Positions 1 to 8,410 of a stretch of DNA of 37,688 bases are shown in pieces (within the stretch, counting starts at the first letter, position 1; each line of letters starts with the position of its first letter). Under the pieces are notes generated by a model, which saw nothing but the letters and a program-made list of their open reading frames with translations, did not search any database and was not told where the DNA came from. The position numbers and the translations under genes were made by a program. This stretch comes from an uncultured Acidobacteriota bacterium (GTDB lineage Bacteria > Acidobacteriota > Thermoanaerobaculia > Multivoradales > SZUA-115), in contig CALMKX010000035.1 in assembly GCA_937867335.1 (NCBI GenBank), positions 1 to 37,688 on the forward strand, in the 5' to 3' direction.

Positions 1-83
1 CCCAGGCGACAGCCGAGCCGGCGGCGCTCGCCCGGCCACCGCTCCCCGCCGAGCCCGAGGCCCGCCTGGAACCCTTCCAGCCG

Positions 84-1193
84 GTGACGGTTTCGGCCCC
101 GGGCAAGCTGATCCTGATGGGCGAACACGCGGTGGTCTACGGGCGCCCCGCCCTGGTAGCGGCGCTCGACCTGCGACTCTCGGCCGAGCTCGCCGCCACC
201 TCCGAACGGGGCGATTGCGAGCTCCTGCTGCCGGCCGTGGGTGTTGCCGAGACGCTGCCCTGGGAAGAAATTCTCCACTACGCCCAGGAGGCCCGCAGGC
301 GTTGGCACGCTTACGCCGAGGAACCCTCGCCCGCGGCCTTCCGTGAAGTGCGAGGCGAGGACCCGGCCCATGTGGTGAAGGTCGCCCTCGGCGAGGCCGC
401 GCTCGAGGCCGGGTTCGAAGCGGGCGGCGAAGCGCCGCCTTCCTTCCGCCTGGAAGTGCGCTCAGAGCTGCCGGTGGGCTCCGGCTTCGGCAGCTCGGCT
501 GCCACCGCCGTGGCCGTTTCGAACGCCCTCCTGGCCTACCTGGGAGTGACGGCCACCAAGGAGAAGCTGCAGCGCCTGGCCCTCGACACCGAGCGCCGCC
601 AGCACGGCCTGCCTTCCGGGGTGGACAGCGCCACGGTGCTCTACGGCTCGCTGATCTGGGCCCGCAAGAGCCTCGAAGGCGGCATGCACGTGGACCCTCT
701 CACCTCCTCCTCGCCCCTGCTCGAGCGTTTGCGGGTGTTCGACACCGGAGCCCCGGCCGAGGCTACCGGCCACGTGGTGGCCTCGGTGCGGGCACGCATG
801 ACGGAGGACCCCCTGCGCTACGAAGACCTCTTCGATCGCATGGAGCGGCTGACCTGGGGCCTGCGCCAGGAACTCGCCCGAACCGACGAGATCCCGCCCA
901 GGATCCTCGCCCTGATCCGCCAGCATCACAGCTGCTTGACCGAGCTGGGAGTGGTGCCACGGGAGGTACAGGAACGGGTGGCGGCGATCGAGGCCGCCGG
1001 CGGCGCGGCCAAGATCTCGGGAGCCGGCTCCCTCGCCGGGCCCGGTGCCGGCTGCTTGCTGGTCTACCACCCGCAGCCGGACGCACTCGAGCAGCAGGGC
1101 CTGCTGACCGGGCTCGCCGCCCTTCCGCTCCGCCTCGGCGCGCCCGGCATGCGCCTCGAGCGCGCCAGCTGGGTGGAGGAACCTCGATCGTGA
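84..1193 (+). CDS. mvk: Mevalonate kinase (GHMP kinase family)
   Basis: ATP-dependent phosphorylation of mevalonate to 5-phosphomevalonate, a cytosolic step of isoprenoid synthesis. The product (369 aa from the GTG at 84) opens with the family motif SAPGKLILMGEHAVVYG. It has the GHMP ATP-binding loop PVGSGFGSSAA at about residues 130-140. GLPSGVDSAT supplies the catalytic Asp (about D181), and the third motif is a stretched KISGAGSLAGPGAG near the C terminus. Length is normal for the family. GTG 84 fits the usual N terminus, but the frame is open all the way to the window edge (27 Ala/Pro-rich codons without a stop), so an upstream start or a fusion cannot be excluded. Its stop overlaps the next start as GTGA, indicating translational coupling with the decarboxylase gene. 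Confidence 0.93.
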   Translation: MTVSAPGKLILMGEHAVVYGRPALVAALDLRLSAELAATSERGDCELLLPAVGVAETLPWEEILHYAQEARRRWHAYAEEPSPAAFREVRGEDPAHVVKVALGEAALEAGFEAGGEAPPSFRLEVRSELPVGSGFGSSAATAVAVSNALLAYLGVTATKEKLQRLALDTERRQHGLPSGVDSATVLYGSLIWARKSLEGGMHVDPLTSSSPLLERLRVFDTGAPAEATGHVVASVRARMTEDPLRYEDLFDRMERLTWGLRQELARTDEIPPRILALIRQHHSCLTELGVVPREVQERVAAIEAAGGAAKISGAGSLAGPGAGCLLVYHPQPDALEQQGLLTGLAALPLRLGAPGMRLERASWVEEPRS

Positions 1194-2218
1194 ACTCGGG
1201 GGCAAGCCCGCGGTCGCTCGGCAAGGCGTCCGTCAAGGCCCCGGCCAACATCGCGTTCATCAAGTACTGGGGCGCTCGCGATCTCGAGCGGGCCCTGCCG
1301 GTGAACGCCTCGATCTCGATGACCCTCTCGGTGTGCCAGAGCCATTCGACGGTGGAGGCCCTGGAGGAACCCGGCAACGACGCCATCTGGTGGGCCGATG
1401 AGTCGGGCAGGCTCGTTCCCGCCGGCGCGGCTTTCACCGGCCGCGCCCTGGCGCACCTCGACCGCCTGCGCCGGGCGACGGGCTTCGCCGGCTCCTTCCG
1501 CGTGGCCACGCGCAACAGCTTCCCCGCCTCGGCGGGTATCGCCTCGTCGGCTTCGGGTTTCGCCGCTCTCACACTTGCGGTCGTCGAGAGCCTGGGGCTC
1601 GAGCCCTCGCCGGCCGAGCTTTCCCGGCTGGCCCGGGCGAGCGGCTCGGCGTCGGCGGCACGGTCGGTCCTGGGCGGCTACGTGGAGCTCCCGGCCGGCC
1701 TGAGCGAGGAGGCGGCCACGGCCCGCTGCCTGGCCCCGGCGCAGCACTGGCCGCTCGCGGACGTCATCGTGCTGGTGGATGACGGACCGAAGGATGTCTC
1801 CTCCCTCGAAGGCCATCGGCGAGCCCTCACCAGCCCCTACTTCGAAGCCCGATGCCGCGAGCTCCCCGACCGCCTCGCCGCGGTCCGTGAAGCGATCGCC
1901 GATCGCGACCTCGAGAGCCTCGGGCCTCTGGTCGAGGAAGAGGCGATCGACCTCCACTTGATCGCCATGTCCTCCAAGCCGCCGATCTTCTACTGGCGTC
2001 CGGCCACTCTGGAGGTCCTTGCAGAGATTCGCAGACTGCGTAACGAAGGCATTTCCGTTTGGGCCACGATGGATGCCGGGCCGAATGTCCACGCGCTCTG
2101 TAAACCAGAACAATCTCAGTTGATCGGCTCCCGCCTGCGTCACGCGCAAGGCGTCTCCGGGATCATTTATGACCAGGTGGGTCCCGGCCCCGAGAGCTCA
2201 GTCCCGCCATTATTCTGA
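1190..2218 (+). CDS. mvaD: Diphosphomevalonate/phosphomevalonate decarboxylase family protein
   Basis: ATP-dependent decarboxylation of a phosphorylated mevalonate. The 342-aa protein shows the family landmarks NIAFIKYWGARD, SFPASAGIASSASG (phosphate loop), SGSASAARSVLGG, KDVSSLEGHRRALTSPYF and the catalytic MDAGPNVHAL. The start is the GTG that overlaps the kinase stop. The KYWGK motif of classical diphosphomevalonate decarboxylases reads KYWGA here, and the Met after SSxEG is His. With an isopentenyl phosphate kinase next door and no phosphomevalonate kinase visible, the true substrate may be 5-phosphomevalonate, giving isopentenyl phosphate rather than IPP. Family assignment is firm; substrate choice is inference. 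Confidence 0.9.
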   Translation: MNSGASPRSLGKASVKAPANIAFIKYWGARDLERALPVNASISMTLSVCQSHSTVEALEEPGNDAIWWADESGRLVPAGAAFTGRALAHLDRLRRATGFAGSFRVATRNSFPASAGIASSASGFAALTLAVVESLGLEPSPAELSRLARASGSASAARSVLGGYVELPAGLSEEAATARCLAPAQHWPLADVIVLVDDGPKDVSSLEGHRRALTSPYFEARCRELPDRLAAVREAIADRDLESLGPLVEEEAIDLHLIAMSSKPPIFYWRPATLEVLAEIRRLRNEGISVWATMDAGPNVHALCKPEQSQLIGSRLRHAQGVSGIIYDQVGPGPESSVPPLF

Positions 2219-2238
2219 AACTGCAATTTCTAGCCAAA

Positions 2239-2315
2239 CTCACCGACTTGTCTAGGTGAGGCCGGTTCAACCTGGCAACTCCGGCCCTTCCCTCGAGGGT
2301 CGGAACGAGTTTGCC
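2239..2315 (+). promoter_or_regulatory. Two consecutive inverted repeats between mvaD and ipk
   Basis: The 131-bp gap before the kinase gene holds a 6-bp perfect stem CTCACC/GGTGAG (2239-2244 with 2255-2260, 10-nt loop). A longer imperfect hairpin follows, bounded by GGCAA (2274-2278) and TTGCC (2311-2315) and centred on the palindrome CCCTCGAGGG. No T-run follows. It could be an attenuator, a weak terminator or a processing site between otherwise co-directional pathway genes. Confidence 0.4.
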
Positions 2316-2349
2316 AGGGCCGTCTACTTGGAGAGGGAGGAGCTCAAAG

Positions 2350-3171
2350 GTGCCGAACTCGAACGATCACTCGCGTGAAGTCATCCTTCTCAAGCTCGGA
2401 GGCAGCCTGATCACGGACAAGACCCGCCCCGACGCGCTACGACCCCAGATTCTCGAACGACTCGCCCAGGAGATCGCCGGCCTGCGCCGCGACCAGAAGC
2501 TCGACCTGGTGATCGGCCACGGCAGTGGCTCGTTCGGCCATGCCACGGCAGCTCGCTACAACGTCTCCGAAGGCCTGAGGAAGCCGGAACAGCGGTTCGG
2601 CGTGGCCGCCACCCGGGCCGCGGCAGCCCGCCTCAACCAGCTGGTGGTGGAGGGACTCCTCGCGGCCGGCGAGTCGCCCTTCCCAATCGCTCCCTCGAGT
2701 GTGATGGTGGCCCGCTTCGGCCTCGCCCGCCGCTTCTTTCTCGAGACCCTGCTCGCGGCCCTCGAACAGGAACTGTTGCCGGTGGTCTTTGGTGACGTGG
2801 TCATGGACTCCGGCCAGGGCGCCGCGATCGCCTCCACGGAAACCGTCTTCTCCGCTCTCGCCCAGCAGCTGCCCAGGCGACGCTGGGTGGTTCGCCGCAT
2901 GGTCTGGCTCGGCGAGACCGCTGGCATCTACGATCGCGAAGGTCGCACGATCCCCACTCTCTCGACCACTTCGATTCCCCGTTTGCTGATGGGGCTTTCC
3001 GGGGCCTCGGGGGTCGACGTCACGGGCGGCGTCCGCCATCGAGTCGAGACCGCGGCCCGCCTGGCCAAGCGGGGAATCACCTCGTGGATCCTGGACGGCC
3101 GAGAGCCCGGCTTGCTGGCCCAGGCCCTCGCCGGCGAGGAGGTACCCGGCACCGTGGTGCTGGCGAGCTGA
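2350..3171 (+). CDS. ipk: Isopentenyl phosphate kinase (amino acid kinase fold)
   Basis: Phosphorylates isopentenyl phosphate to IPP with ATP, the last step of the alternative mevalonate pathway. The 273-aa product has KLGGSLITDK (about residues 15-24) and GHGSGSFGH (ending near residue 64). The final His of the second motif corresponds to the catalytic His that separates IPK from other amino acid kinases. The C-terminal part carries GASGVDVTGGVRHR, typical of the family's nucleotide end. GTG 2350 is chosen because GGAGGAG lies 7 nt upstream; a TTG at 2311 in the same frame has no such site. The neighbours upstream are mevalonate kinase and the decarboxylase. Confidence 0.9.
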   Translation: MPNSNDHSREVILLKLGGSLITDKTRPDALRPQILERLAQEIAGLRRDQKLDLVIGHGSGSFGHATAARYNVSEGLRKPEQRFGVAATRAAAARLNQLVVEGLLAAGESPFPIAPSSVMVARFGLARRFFLETLLAALEQELLPVVFGDVVMDSGQGAAIASTETVFSALAQQLPRRRWVVRRMVWLGETAGIYDREGRTIPTLSTTSIPRLLMGLSGASGVDVTGGVRHRVETAARLAKRGITSWILDGREPGLLAQALAGEEVPGTVVLAS

Positions 3172-3191
3172 GCTCGCCCCGGCTCGAGCAA

Positions 3192-3213
3192 GGGGCCCGA
3201 ATCCACGGGCCCC
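3192..3213. terminator. Hairpin between convergent ipk and subtilase genes
   Basis: Perfect 8-bp stem GGGGCCCG/CGGGCCCC with a 6-nt loop, in the 64-bp space between two converging genes. It has no strong T-tract, so it is probably a bidirectional terminator of the GC-rich hairpin type. Confidence 0.6.
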
Positions 3214-3235
3214 ATGCCCTTGAGAAGGCTCGAGA

Positions 3236-5962
3236 CTACGGCTGCTGGGTGATGCTGACGTCGTCCACGGCGGCTTCGACCAGCGAAGCCGTCGCGGCAT
3301 CGGCGGTGTCGATCAGAATCCTCACCGTCTGACCGGCGAAGCTCGAGATGTTGAACGAAGCGCTCGCCCAGACGGCGTCGTCATTGGCGGTGGAGCCCAG
3401 CTCCTGGAGCACCGTGGATGTGGTGGTGCCCACCACCTGCACTCGGAAGTAGTCCGCGCTCGAAGAATTGGTGCCGTGGGCGAAGTAGTACGAGAAGGAG
3501 AGGGTGAGCACGCCGGTCGCCGGCAGGGTGATCGCCGGAGAGCGCACCGAAGTGTTGCCACCGTCCACGTCGTTGGCACCCGCCGAAGCGCCGGCCAGGC
3601 GGGCTGTGACCAGATCGTTGAGCCCCGAGACCGTGGTGCCCAGCTGCTTGGTGCCCGACGAGGTCGTGGTCTCGGGGTCGCCCCTCTCCCACCGCCCCAG
3701 CGTGGCGGTGTCGGTGCCGCCGGGGTTGACCACCCAACCCTTGTCGGTCTCGAAGTCGTCCGAGAAGACGACGACCGGCAGCGGCACCGTGCCTTCCGTG
3801 ACATCTCCCGTCACCACCAGGGCGAAGGGCTGCGGGCCGTTCGGCACGGTGAAGGAGCGCACGGTCACGGTATAGACGCCCTGGGCCGGAGCGCTGAGCA
3901 GCACCTGCTCGAGGTTGTTGCGACGGTCGGCCGTGCCGCCGGCAGCCGACTGGCCGCCGGTGAAGACGTTGCCCCGGTAGATCGTGCCGCCCGGAGCGGT
4001 GACGATCAGGTCGAGATCGTTGTTCAGGTGCGGATTGGCGGCGAGGGTCGAGGGGAAATCGGTCCAGGCGAGGGTGGCCTTGAAGGACTCCCCGCTGCGC
4101 ACCGTGAAGGTGAAAGTGCGGTCCTCGTTGGTGGAGCCCGTAGCGAAGCTCGGAGCGTTGTCGCTCACCCACAGCTTGCGGGTCTGGCCGGTGAAGAAGA
4201 GGGCGTTCTCGAGCAGGATACGCCCCCAGCCCTGGCAGTTGGCCGGAATCGCGGTGGTGCCGCTCATGTTGACAGCCGAGTTCACCAGGGCCGCCTTGAG
4301 CAGCGCTGCGGAGGGCGTGAAGGCGTTGGCGCTGTTGGCCGAGCCGGTGGGGTACCAGCCGTCCGTGAAGTACTGGCGGATCAGGGCGGTCAGGCCCGCG
4401 GCCCCCGGAGTCGCCATGCTGGTGCCCGAGAGGGTCAGGGTGCCGCAGTTGTTGGTGGTGACCGAGAGATCGTTGTTGGCCGAGATGATGCTCGAGCCAG
4501 GGTTGGTGAGGTCCGGCTTGATGCGGCCGTCGTCGGTGGGTCCGCAGCTCGAAAAGGAGGCCATCGAGTCGGCGCTGGTACCGCGCAGGGTGGCACCCAC
4601 CGAGACGCCGTTCTTGGCCGTCGAAGGGCTGCCCACGCTACCGGTTCCCGGCCCGGAGTTGCCGGCGGCGAAGAAGATCAAGAAATCCTTGTGATTCCAC
4701 ATGAACTCGTCGACGTCCTGGCTGCCGGCCGAGTAGTTGTTCTGCACCGCTGCGTTCTCGTTGTCGCCCCAGGAGTTGGTGTGCAGGCGGGCACCCTGGG
4801 TGTAGGCCTGCTGGAACAGGGGATTCAGGTCTACCACCGGGCAGCCGATGCCGGGCAAGTCGCCGCAGTTGTCGGTGGCGAAGCCGGCGTCCTGGATCAC
4901 CAGCTTGGCGCCGGGGGCCATGCCGTCCGCCGTGTCGTGGGTGAGCAGGTTGGCGAAGTTGTCGCCTGCGGCCGTACCGGCGACGTGGGAGCCGTGGTCC
5001 TGGGTATCCCATTCGGAGTTCGAGATGCCGCCGGCGCACTCGCCGGAAGCCAGGAAGTCCACGGCGATCACCTTGCGCTGGGCGGTGTCGACCACCGTGC
5101 CGGAGTTGCAGACGTTGGTGGGAGGCAGACCGCGGGCGGTATCGCGGAAGAAGCACATATCGGCGTCGATGCCGGTGTCGATGATGCCGATGGTCTGCCC
5201 TTGGCCGAAGATCCCCTGCGAGAAGATCGGGGTGGTCTGGCCGCCGCTCAACCCGGACTGCCCAACCCACACCGTGGTGTCGTTGAGCAGGCTGCGACGG
5301 GGCTCGAGGTCTACCCAGAACACGTCCGAGAGGCGCGCCAGATCTTCGCGGTGGGCAACGATCTCCTCCGGCGTGAGCAGCAGGCGGATGCGCGAGAAGA
5401 AAGGATTCTGGCGGGCCCCTACCACCGCGTTCAATCCCAACGCCTTGACCTGTCTCACCACCTCTCCGAGATCGGCGTCCGGATAGACCTGGATCAGGAC
5501 TTGCTTGTAGATCGGCTCGTGCTTGCCCGCGAGCGCTTCGACCGAGGTCACCGCCGGGGACATCTTGTAACCCGGGTGGTAGGCGCCCACCCAGCTCGCC
5601 CCCATCGCGCTGGCCCAGGCACCGTCGCCGTTGCCGCCGGCCGGCATGCGGACGAGAAAGGTGTCGTAAGGCAGGTAGGCGTAGATTCGAGTTACCGAGC
5701 TTGCGAGCGCATTGTATTGAATTCGATCGACCGGGCCGGGAAACTTGATCAGCATCACCGAGCCGGGGCTCGAGGCTCTCGGCTCGACCTGGAGCTCGGG
5801 CGGAAGCGCGGGTGGATTCTCGATATCGATCGTCTGCGAGCGGAGCGAAATCGACTTGGAGCGGTCTGGCTCCGCGGCCTGAGCCGTGAGCCCCAAGGCC
5901 AGGCCCAGGCTCAGCAGTGCCACAGCCACCCGTGGTGGCGAGAACCGGGTTCTCGAAAGCAT
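3236..5962 (-). CDS. Secreted S8 family serine protease (subtilase), 908 aa
   Basis: Extracellular protease. A Sec signal peptide (hydrophobic core about residues 12-26, cleavage near AQA-AE) is followed by a long propeptide-like region to about residue 230. The catalytic domain follows: Asp in GIIDTGID (D262), His in DHGSHVAGT (H323), the oxyanion Asn in FFAAGNSGPG (N435) and Ser in LSGTSMATPG (S515). A beta-rich stretch (about 600-710) resembles subtilase P/pre-peptidase-type modules. The last 170 residues, starting near FSDDFETDKGW, look like a jelly-roll adhesion or carbohydrate-binding module. The protein is much longer than minimal subtilisins. It is divergent from the aminopeptidase gene, suggesting joint secreted protein degradation; the substrate is unknown. 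Confidence 0.92.
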   Translation of the reverse strand: MLSRTRFSPPRVAVALLSLGLALGLTAQAAEPDRSKSISLRSQTIDIENPPALPPELQVEPRASSPGSVMLIKFPGPVDRIQYNALASSVTRIYAYLPYDTFLVRMPAGGNGDGAWASAMGASWVGAYHPGYKMSPAVTSVEALAGKHEPIYKQVLIQVYPDADLGEVVRQVKALGLNAVVGARQNPFFSRIRLLLTPEEIVAHREDLARLSDVFWVDLEPRRSLLNDTTVWVGQSGLSGGQTTPIFSQGIFGQGQTIGIIDTGIDADMCFFRDTARGLPPTNVCNSGTVVDTAQRKVIAVDFLASGECAGGISNSEWDTQDHGSHVAGTAAGDNFANLLTHDTADGMAPGAKLVIQDAGFATDNCGDLPGIGCPVVDLNPLFQQAYTQGARLHTNSWGDNENAAVQNNYSAGSQDVDEFMWNHKDFLIFFAAGNSGPGTGSVGSPSTAKNGVSVGATLRGTSADSMASFSSCGPTDDGRIKPDLTNPGSSIISANNDLSVTTNNCGTLTLSGTSMATPGAAGLTALIRQYFTDGWYPTGSANSANAFTPSAALLKAALVNSAVNMSGTTAIPANCQGWGRILLENALFFTGQTRKLWVSDNAPSFATGSTNEDRTFTFTVRSGESFKATLAWTDFPSTLAANPHLNNDLDLIVTAPGGTIYRGNVFTGGQSAAGGTADRRNNLEQVLLSAPAQGVYTVTVRSFTVPNGPQPFALVVTGDVTEGTVPLPVVVFSDDFETDKGWVVNPGGTDTATLGRWERGDPETTTSSGTKQLGTTVSGLNDLVTARLAGASAGANDVDGGNTSVRSPAITLPATGVLTLSFSYYFAHGTNSSSADYFRVQVVGTTTSTVLQELGSTANDDAVWASASFNISSFAGQTVRILIDTADAATASLVEAAVDDVSITQQP

Positions 5963-6095
5963 GTCATCTCCTTATGGGAGTGGGTGAAGGATCTGCCGAA
6001 AGAAGTGCGAGCCGCCCGGCCGAGGGGGACGCTCGTACCGACCGTGATAGCTTTGCCTGCCCTCGCTTTGTCACCCCTTGATCAGGAGGAATCTC

Positions 6096-7997
6096 ATGAT
6101 TCGTAGCATCGATTGGCTGGCGGTCCTGCCCGCTCTGCTGGCCGCTGTGCCAGCTCTGGCCCAGGGCTCGACGAGCCCGGGGAACGAGGTGGAAGCTGCT
6201 GCCCGGGCCGCCCAGCCAGGCGCGGACCCGCACTCCTACGCCCGCCCGGCCGAGATTCGGGTCAAGCACGTGGCTCTCAAGCTCGACGTCGACTTCGAGC
6301 GCAAGGTACTCAGCGGCCGGGCCACCCTCACTCTGACCCGAGACGCCAAGACGCCCCTGCTCTACCTCGACAGCCGAGGTCTCGACATCAAGGCCATCAC
6401 GCTCGCAGACGGCAAGCCTGTCGCTTTCGCTTTGGGCCCTGAGTCCGAATCGATCGGCCAGGCCCTGGTGGTGGACCTCGGGCCCGAGGGCCAGGTGGTC
6501 AACATCGACTACGCCACGCGCCCCGATGCGGCCGCTTTGCAGTGGCTCTCACCGGCGCAAACGGCAGACGGCAAGCAGCCGTTCCTGTTCACTCAGTCGG
6601 AGCCGATTCTGGCCCGCACCTGGATCCCGCTCCAGGACAGCCCCGGTGTGCGCTTCACCTACGAAGCCGAGATCCACGTGCCCCCCGGCCTGCTCGCTCT
6701 GATGAGCGCCGAGAACCCCCAGGCCGTAGACCCCAAGGGCCTCTATCGCTTCAAGATGGACCAGGCGATCCCCGCCTATCTGATGGCCCTCGCGGTGGGA
6801 GACCTGGCCTTCCGCTCGACGGGGTTGAGAACGGGCGTCTACGCCGAGCCTTCGAAGGTGGACAAGGCAGCCTGGGAATTCGCCAACACCGAAGCGATGA
6901 TCAAGTCGGCCGAGCAGCTCTACGGTGGGTATCAGTGGGGCCGCTACGATCTGTTGGTCCTGCCGCCGAGCTTCCCCTACGGTGGCATGGAGAACCCGCG
7001 GCTCACCTTCGTGACGCCGACCGTGATCGCCGGCGACCGCTCCCTGACCTCGCTGGTCGCTCATGAGCTCGCCCACTCCTGGTCGGGGAACCTGGTCACC
7101 AACGCCACCTGGAACGACTTCTGGCTCAACGAAGGGTTCACTGTCTATTTCGAGCGGCGGATCATGGAAGCCGTCTCAGGCCGGCCCTACGCCGAGATGC
7201 TGGCGTCACTCGGACTCACGGATCTCCGACAGCAGCTCCAGGAGCTCGGCCCGGGCAGCCGCGACAGCCACCTCTACGGCAATTACGCGGGCCGCAATCC
7301 GGACCACGCGGTCAACGCGATCGCCTACGAGAAGGGCTACTTCTTCCTGCGTACCCTCGAAGCCGCCGTAGGGCGCCCGGACTTCGATCGTTTCCTACGC
7401 AACTACTTCGAGACCTTCGCTTTCCGCTCGATGAGCACCAAGGCCTTCTCGGCCTTCCTCGACCTGCGCTTGCCCCAGGCCAAGAGAGCGGTCAACGTCG
7501 ACGCCTGGATCTCCGGTCCGGACCTGCCAGAGGGCGCCGACCTGCCGAAGTCCGACGCCTTCACGCGAGTGGAGACCCAGGTGGCCCGGTTCGCCAAGGG
7601 CGCCCGCGCGGCCAAGCTGCCTTGGAATACCTGGAACACTCAGGAGCGCCTGCATTTCCTCGAGAGCCTGCCGGCCAAGCTGCCGGCTCGCCGGCTCAAG
7701 GACCTCGACGAGACCTACCACCTCTCCACTTCGGGGAATTCCGAGATCCTGGTGGATTGGCTCCAGATCGCCCTGCGCAACCAGTACCAGGCCGCTTACC
7801 CAGCCGTCGAGAGCTTCCTCGAGATGGTAGGTCGCCGCAAGTATCTGCGGCCTCTCTATGCCGAGATGGTGAAGACTCCCGAGGGCAAGGCCATGGCGGA
7901 GCGCATCTACACCAAGGCCCGCCCTTCCTACCACTCGGTTGCCACTGGCACCATCGACGCCCTGCTCGGCTGGAAGGACGGCAAGGCGGCGAGCTGA
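6096..7997 (+). CDS. Secreted M1 family zinc aminopeptidase (LTA4 hydrolase-like)
   Basis: Exopeptidase releasing N-terminal residues, probably periplasmic or secreted: the 633-aa product begins with a signal peptide ending ALAQG at about residue 24. The exopeptidase motif GGMENPRLTF lies at about 296-305. The zinc site is HELAHSW (H323, H327) plus E346 in WLNEGFTVYFE, the HEXXH-X18-E pattern of M1. The C-terminal third resembles the leukotriene-A4-hydrolase helical domain, matching aminopeptidase-B/LTA4H-type members. ATG 6096 is chosen because AGGAGG lies just upstream and the signal peptide starts there. It is divergent from the large subtilase, with about 130 bp between starts holding no clear operator. 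Confidence 0.93.
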   Translation: MIRSIDWLAVLPALLAAVPALAQGSTSPGNEVEAAARAAQPGADPHSYARPAEIRVKHVALKLDVDFERKVLSGRATLTLTRDAKTPLLYLDSRGLDIKAITLADGKPVAFALGPESESIGQALVVDLGPEGQVVNIDYATRPDAAALQWLSPAQTADGKQPFLFTQSEPILARTWIPLQDSPGVRFTYEAEIHVPPGLLALMSAENPQAVDPKGLYRFKMDQAIPAYLMALAVGDLAFRSTGLRTGVYAEPSKVDKAAWEFANTEAMIKSAEQLYGGYQWGRYDLLVLPPSFPYGGMENPRLTFVTPTVIAGDRSLTSLVAHELAHSWSGNLVTNATWNDFWLNEGFTVYFERRIMEAVSGRPYAEMLASLGLTDLRQQLQELGPGSRDSHLYGNYAGRNPDHAVNAIAYEKGYFFLRTLEAAVGRPDFDRFLRNYFETFAFRSMSTKAFSAFLDLRLPQAKRAVNVDAWISGPDLPEGADLPKSDAFTRVETQVARFAKGARAAKLPWNTWNTQERLHFLESLPAKLPARRLKDLDETYHLSTSGNSEILVDWLQIALRNQYQAAYPAVESFLEMVGRRKYLRPLYAEMVKTPEGKAMAERIYTKARPSYHSVATGTIDALLGWKDGKAAS

Positions 7998-8027
7998 GCC
8001 CGCGGGGTTCGAGCCGGCTTCCCCACT

Positions 8028-8055
8028 GCTGGCTGGCCCTACTCGGCCAGCCAGC
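8028..8055. terminator. Perfect 11-bp hairpin at the convergent aminopeptidase/vapC junction
   Basis: GCTGGCTGGCC (8028-8038) pairs perfectly with GGCCAGCCAGC (8045-8055). The 6-nt loop contains the toxin stop codon. It lies 30 bp past the aminopeptidase stop, so it can terminate that gene, and it also sits across the 3' end of the toxin gene on the other strand. Confidence 0.65.
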
Positions 8056-8410
8056 GATGATGCGCCCGTAGGTTCTGGTCTGCCGTGACCAGCGGCAGCT
8101 TGCGGGCGCTGCTGTGGGCAGCGAGCAGGCGATCGAAAGGATCCCGCGTCCAGCTGAGCCCCAGGGCCTGGTGCACCAGCGAGGACAGGCCTGGATCATC
8201 GAGCTCGAAGCGGGTATCCCGGCCGATCGCCGCGCGGAGCTCCGGCCCCCGCACTTCCAGCCGGCCGACTTCGGAGAGGAATTCGATCTCGAGCAGGGAA
8301 ACGGGCGAGATCGCCCACGGCCGGTAAGCCTCGAGACGCGGGAACTCCTTCAGTCGGCTCGAGCCGAGAAGAACCCAGAGCAGCACGTGGGTGTCGAGCA
8401 GGGCCCTCAA
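8039..8410 (-). CDS. vapC: PIN-domain ribonuclease toxin (VapC-like)
   Basis: Predicted type II toxin, a Mg-dependent RNase. The 123-aa product begins LRALLDTHVLLWVLLG, giving the first PIN Asp. SLLEIEFLSEVGRL follows with its acidic residue, then SWTRDPFDRLLAAHS and the closing LVTADQNLRAH with the remaining acidic residues. The layout matches the PIN subgroup usually paired with Phd/YefM antitoxins. The start is a TTG overlapping the antitoxin stop (TTGA), so translation is coupled. A longer reading from further upstream in this frame runs over the antitoxin gene and is not credible. The gene lies directly downstream of its antitoxin, the usual order. Confidence 0.85.
   Translation of the reverse strand: MRALLDTHVLLWVLLGSSRLKEFPRLEAYRPWAISPVSLLEIEFLSEVGRLEVRGPELRAAIGRDTRFELDDPGLSSLVHQALGLSWTRDPFDRLLAAHSSARKLPLVTADQNLRAHHRWLAE

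Noticed and set aside
3700-3780. FSDDFETDKGW in the 908-aa subtilase as another copy of the DGFETGD tail
   Set aside because: It is internal and opens a jelly-roll-like module; it lacks the GD-x2-AW ending and the C-terminal location.
3476-6106. Long + strand open frame (876 codons) opposite the large subtilase
   Set aside because: It is an antisense frame kept open by high GC; its translation is low-complexity Gly/Arg/Val/His and has no motifs, while the opposite strand encodes a clear protease.
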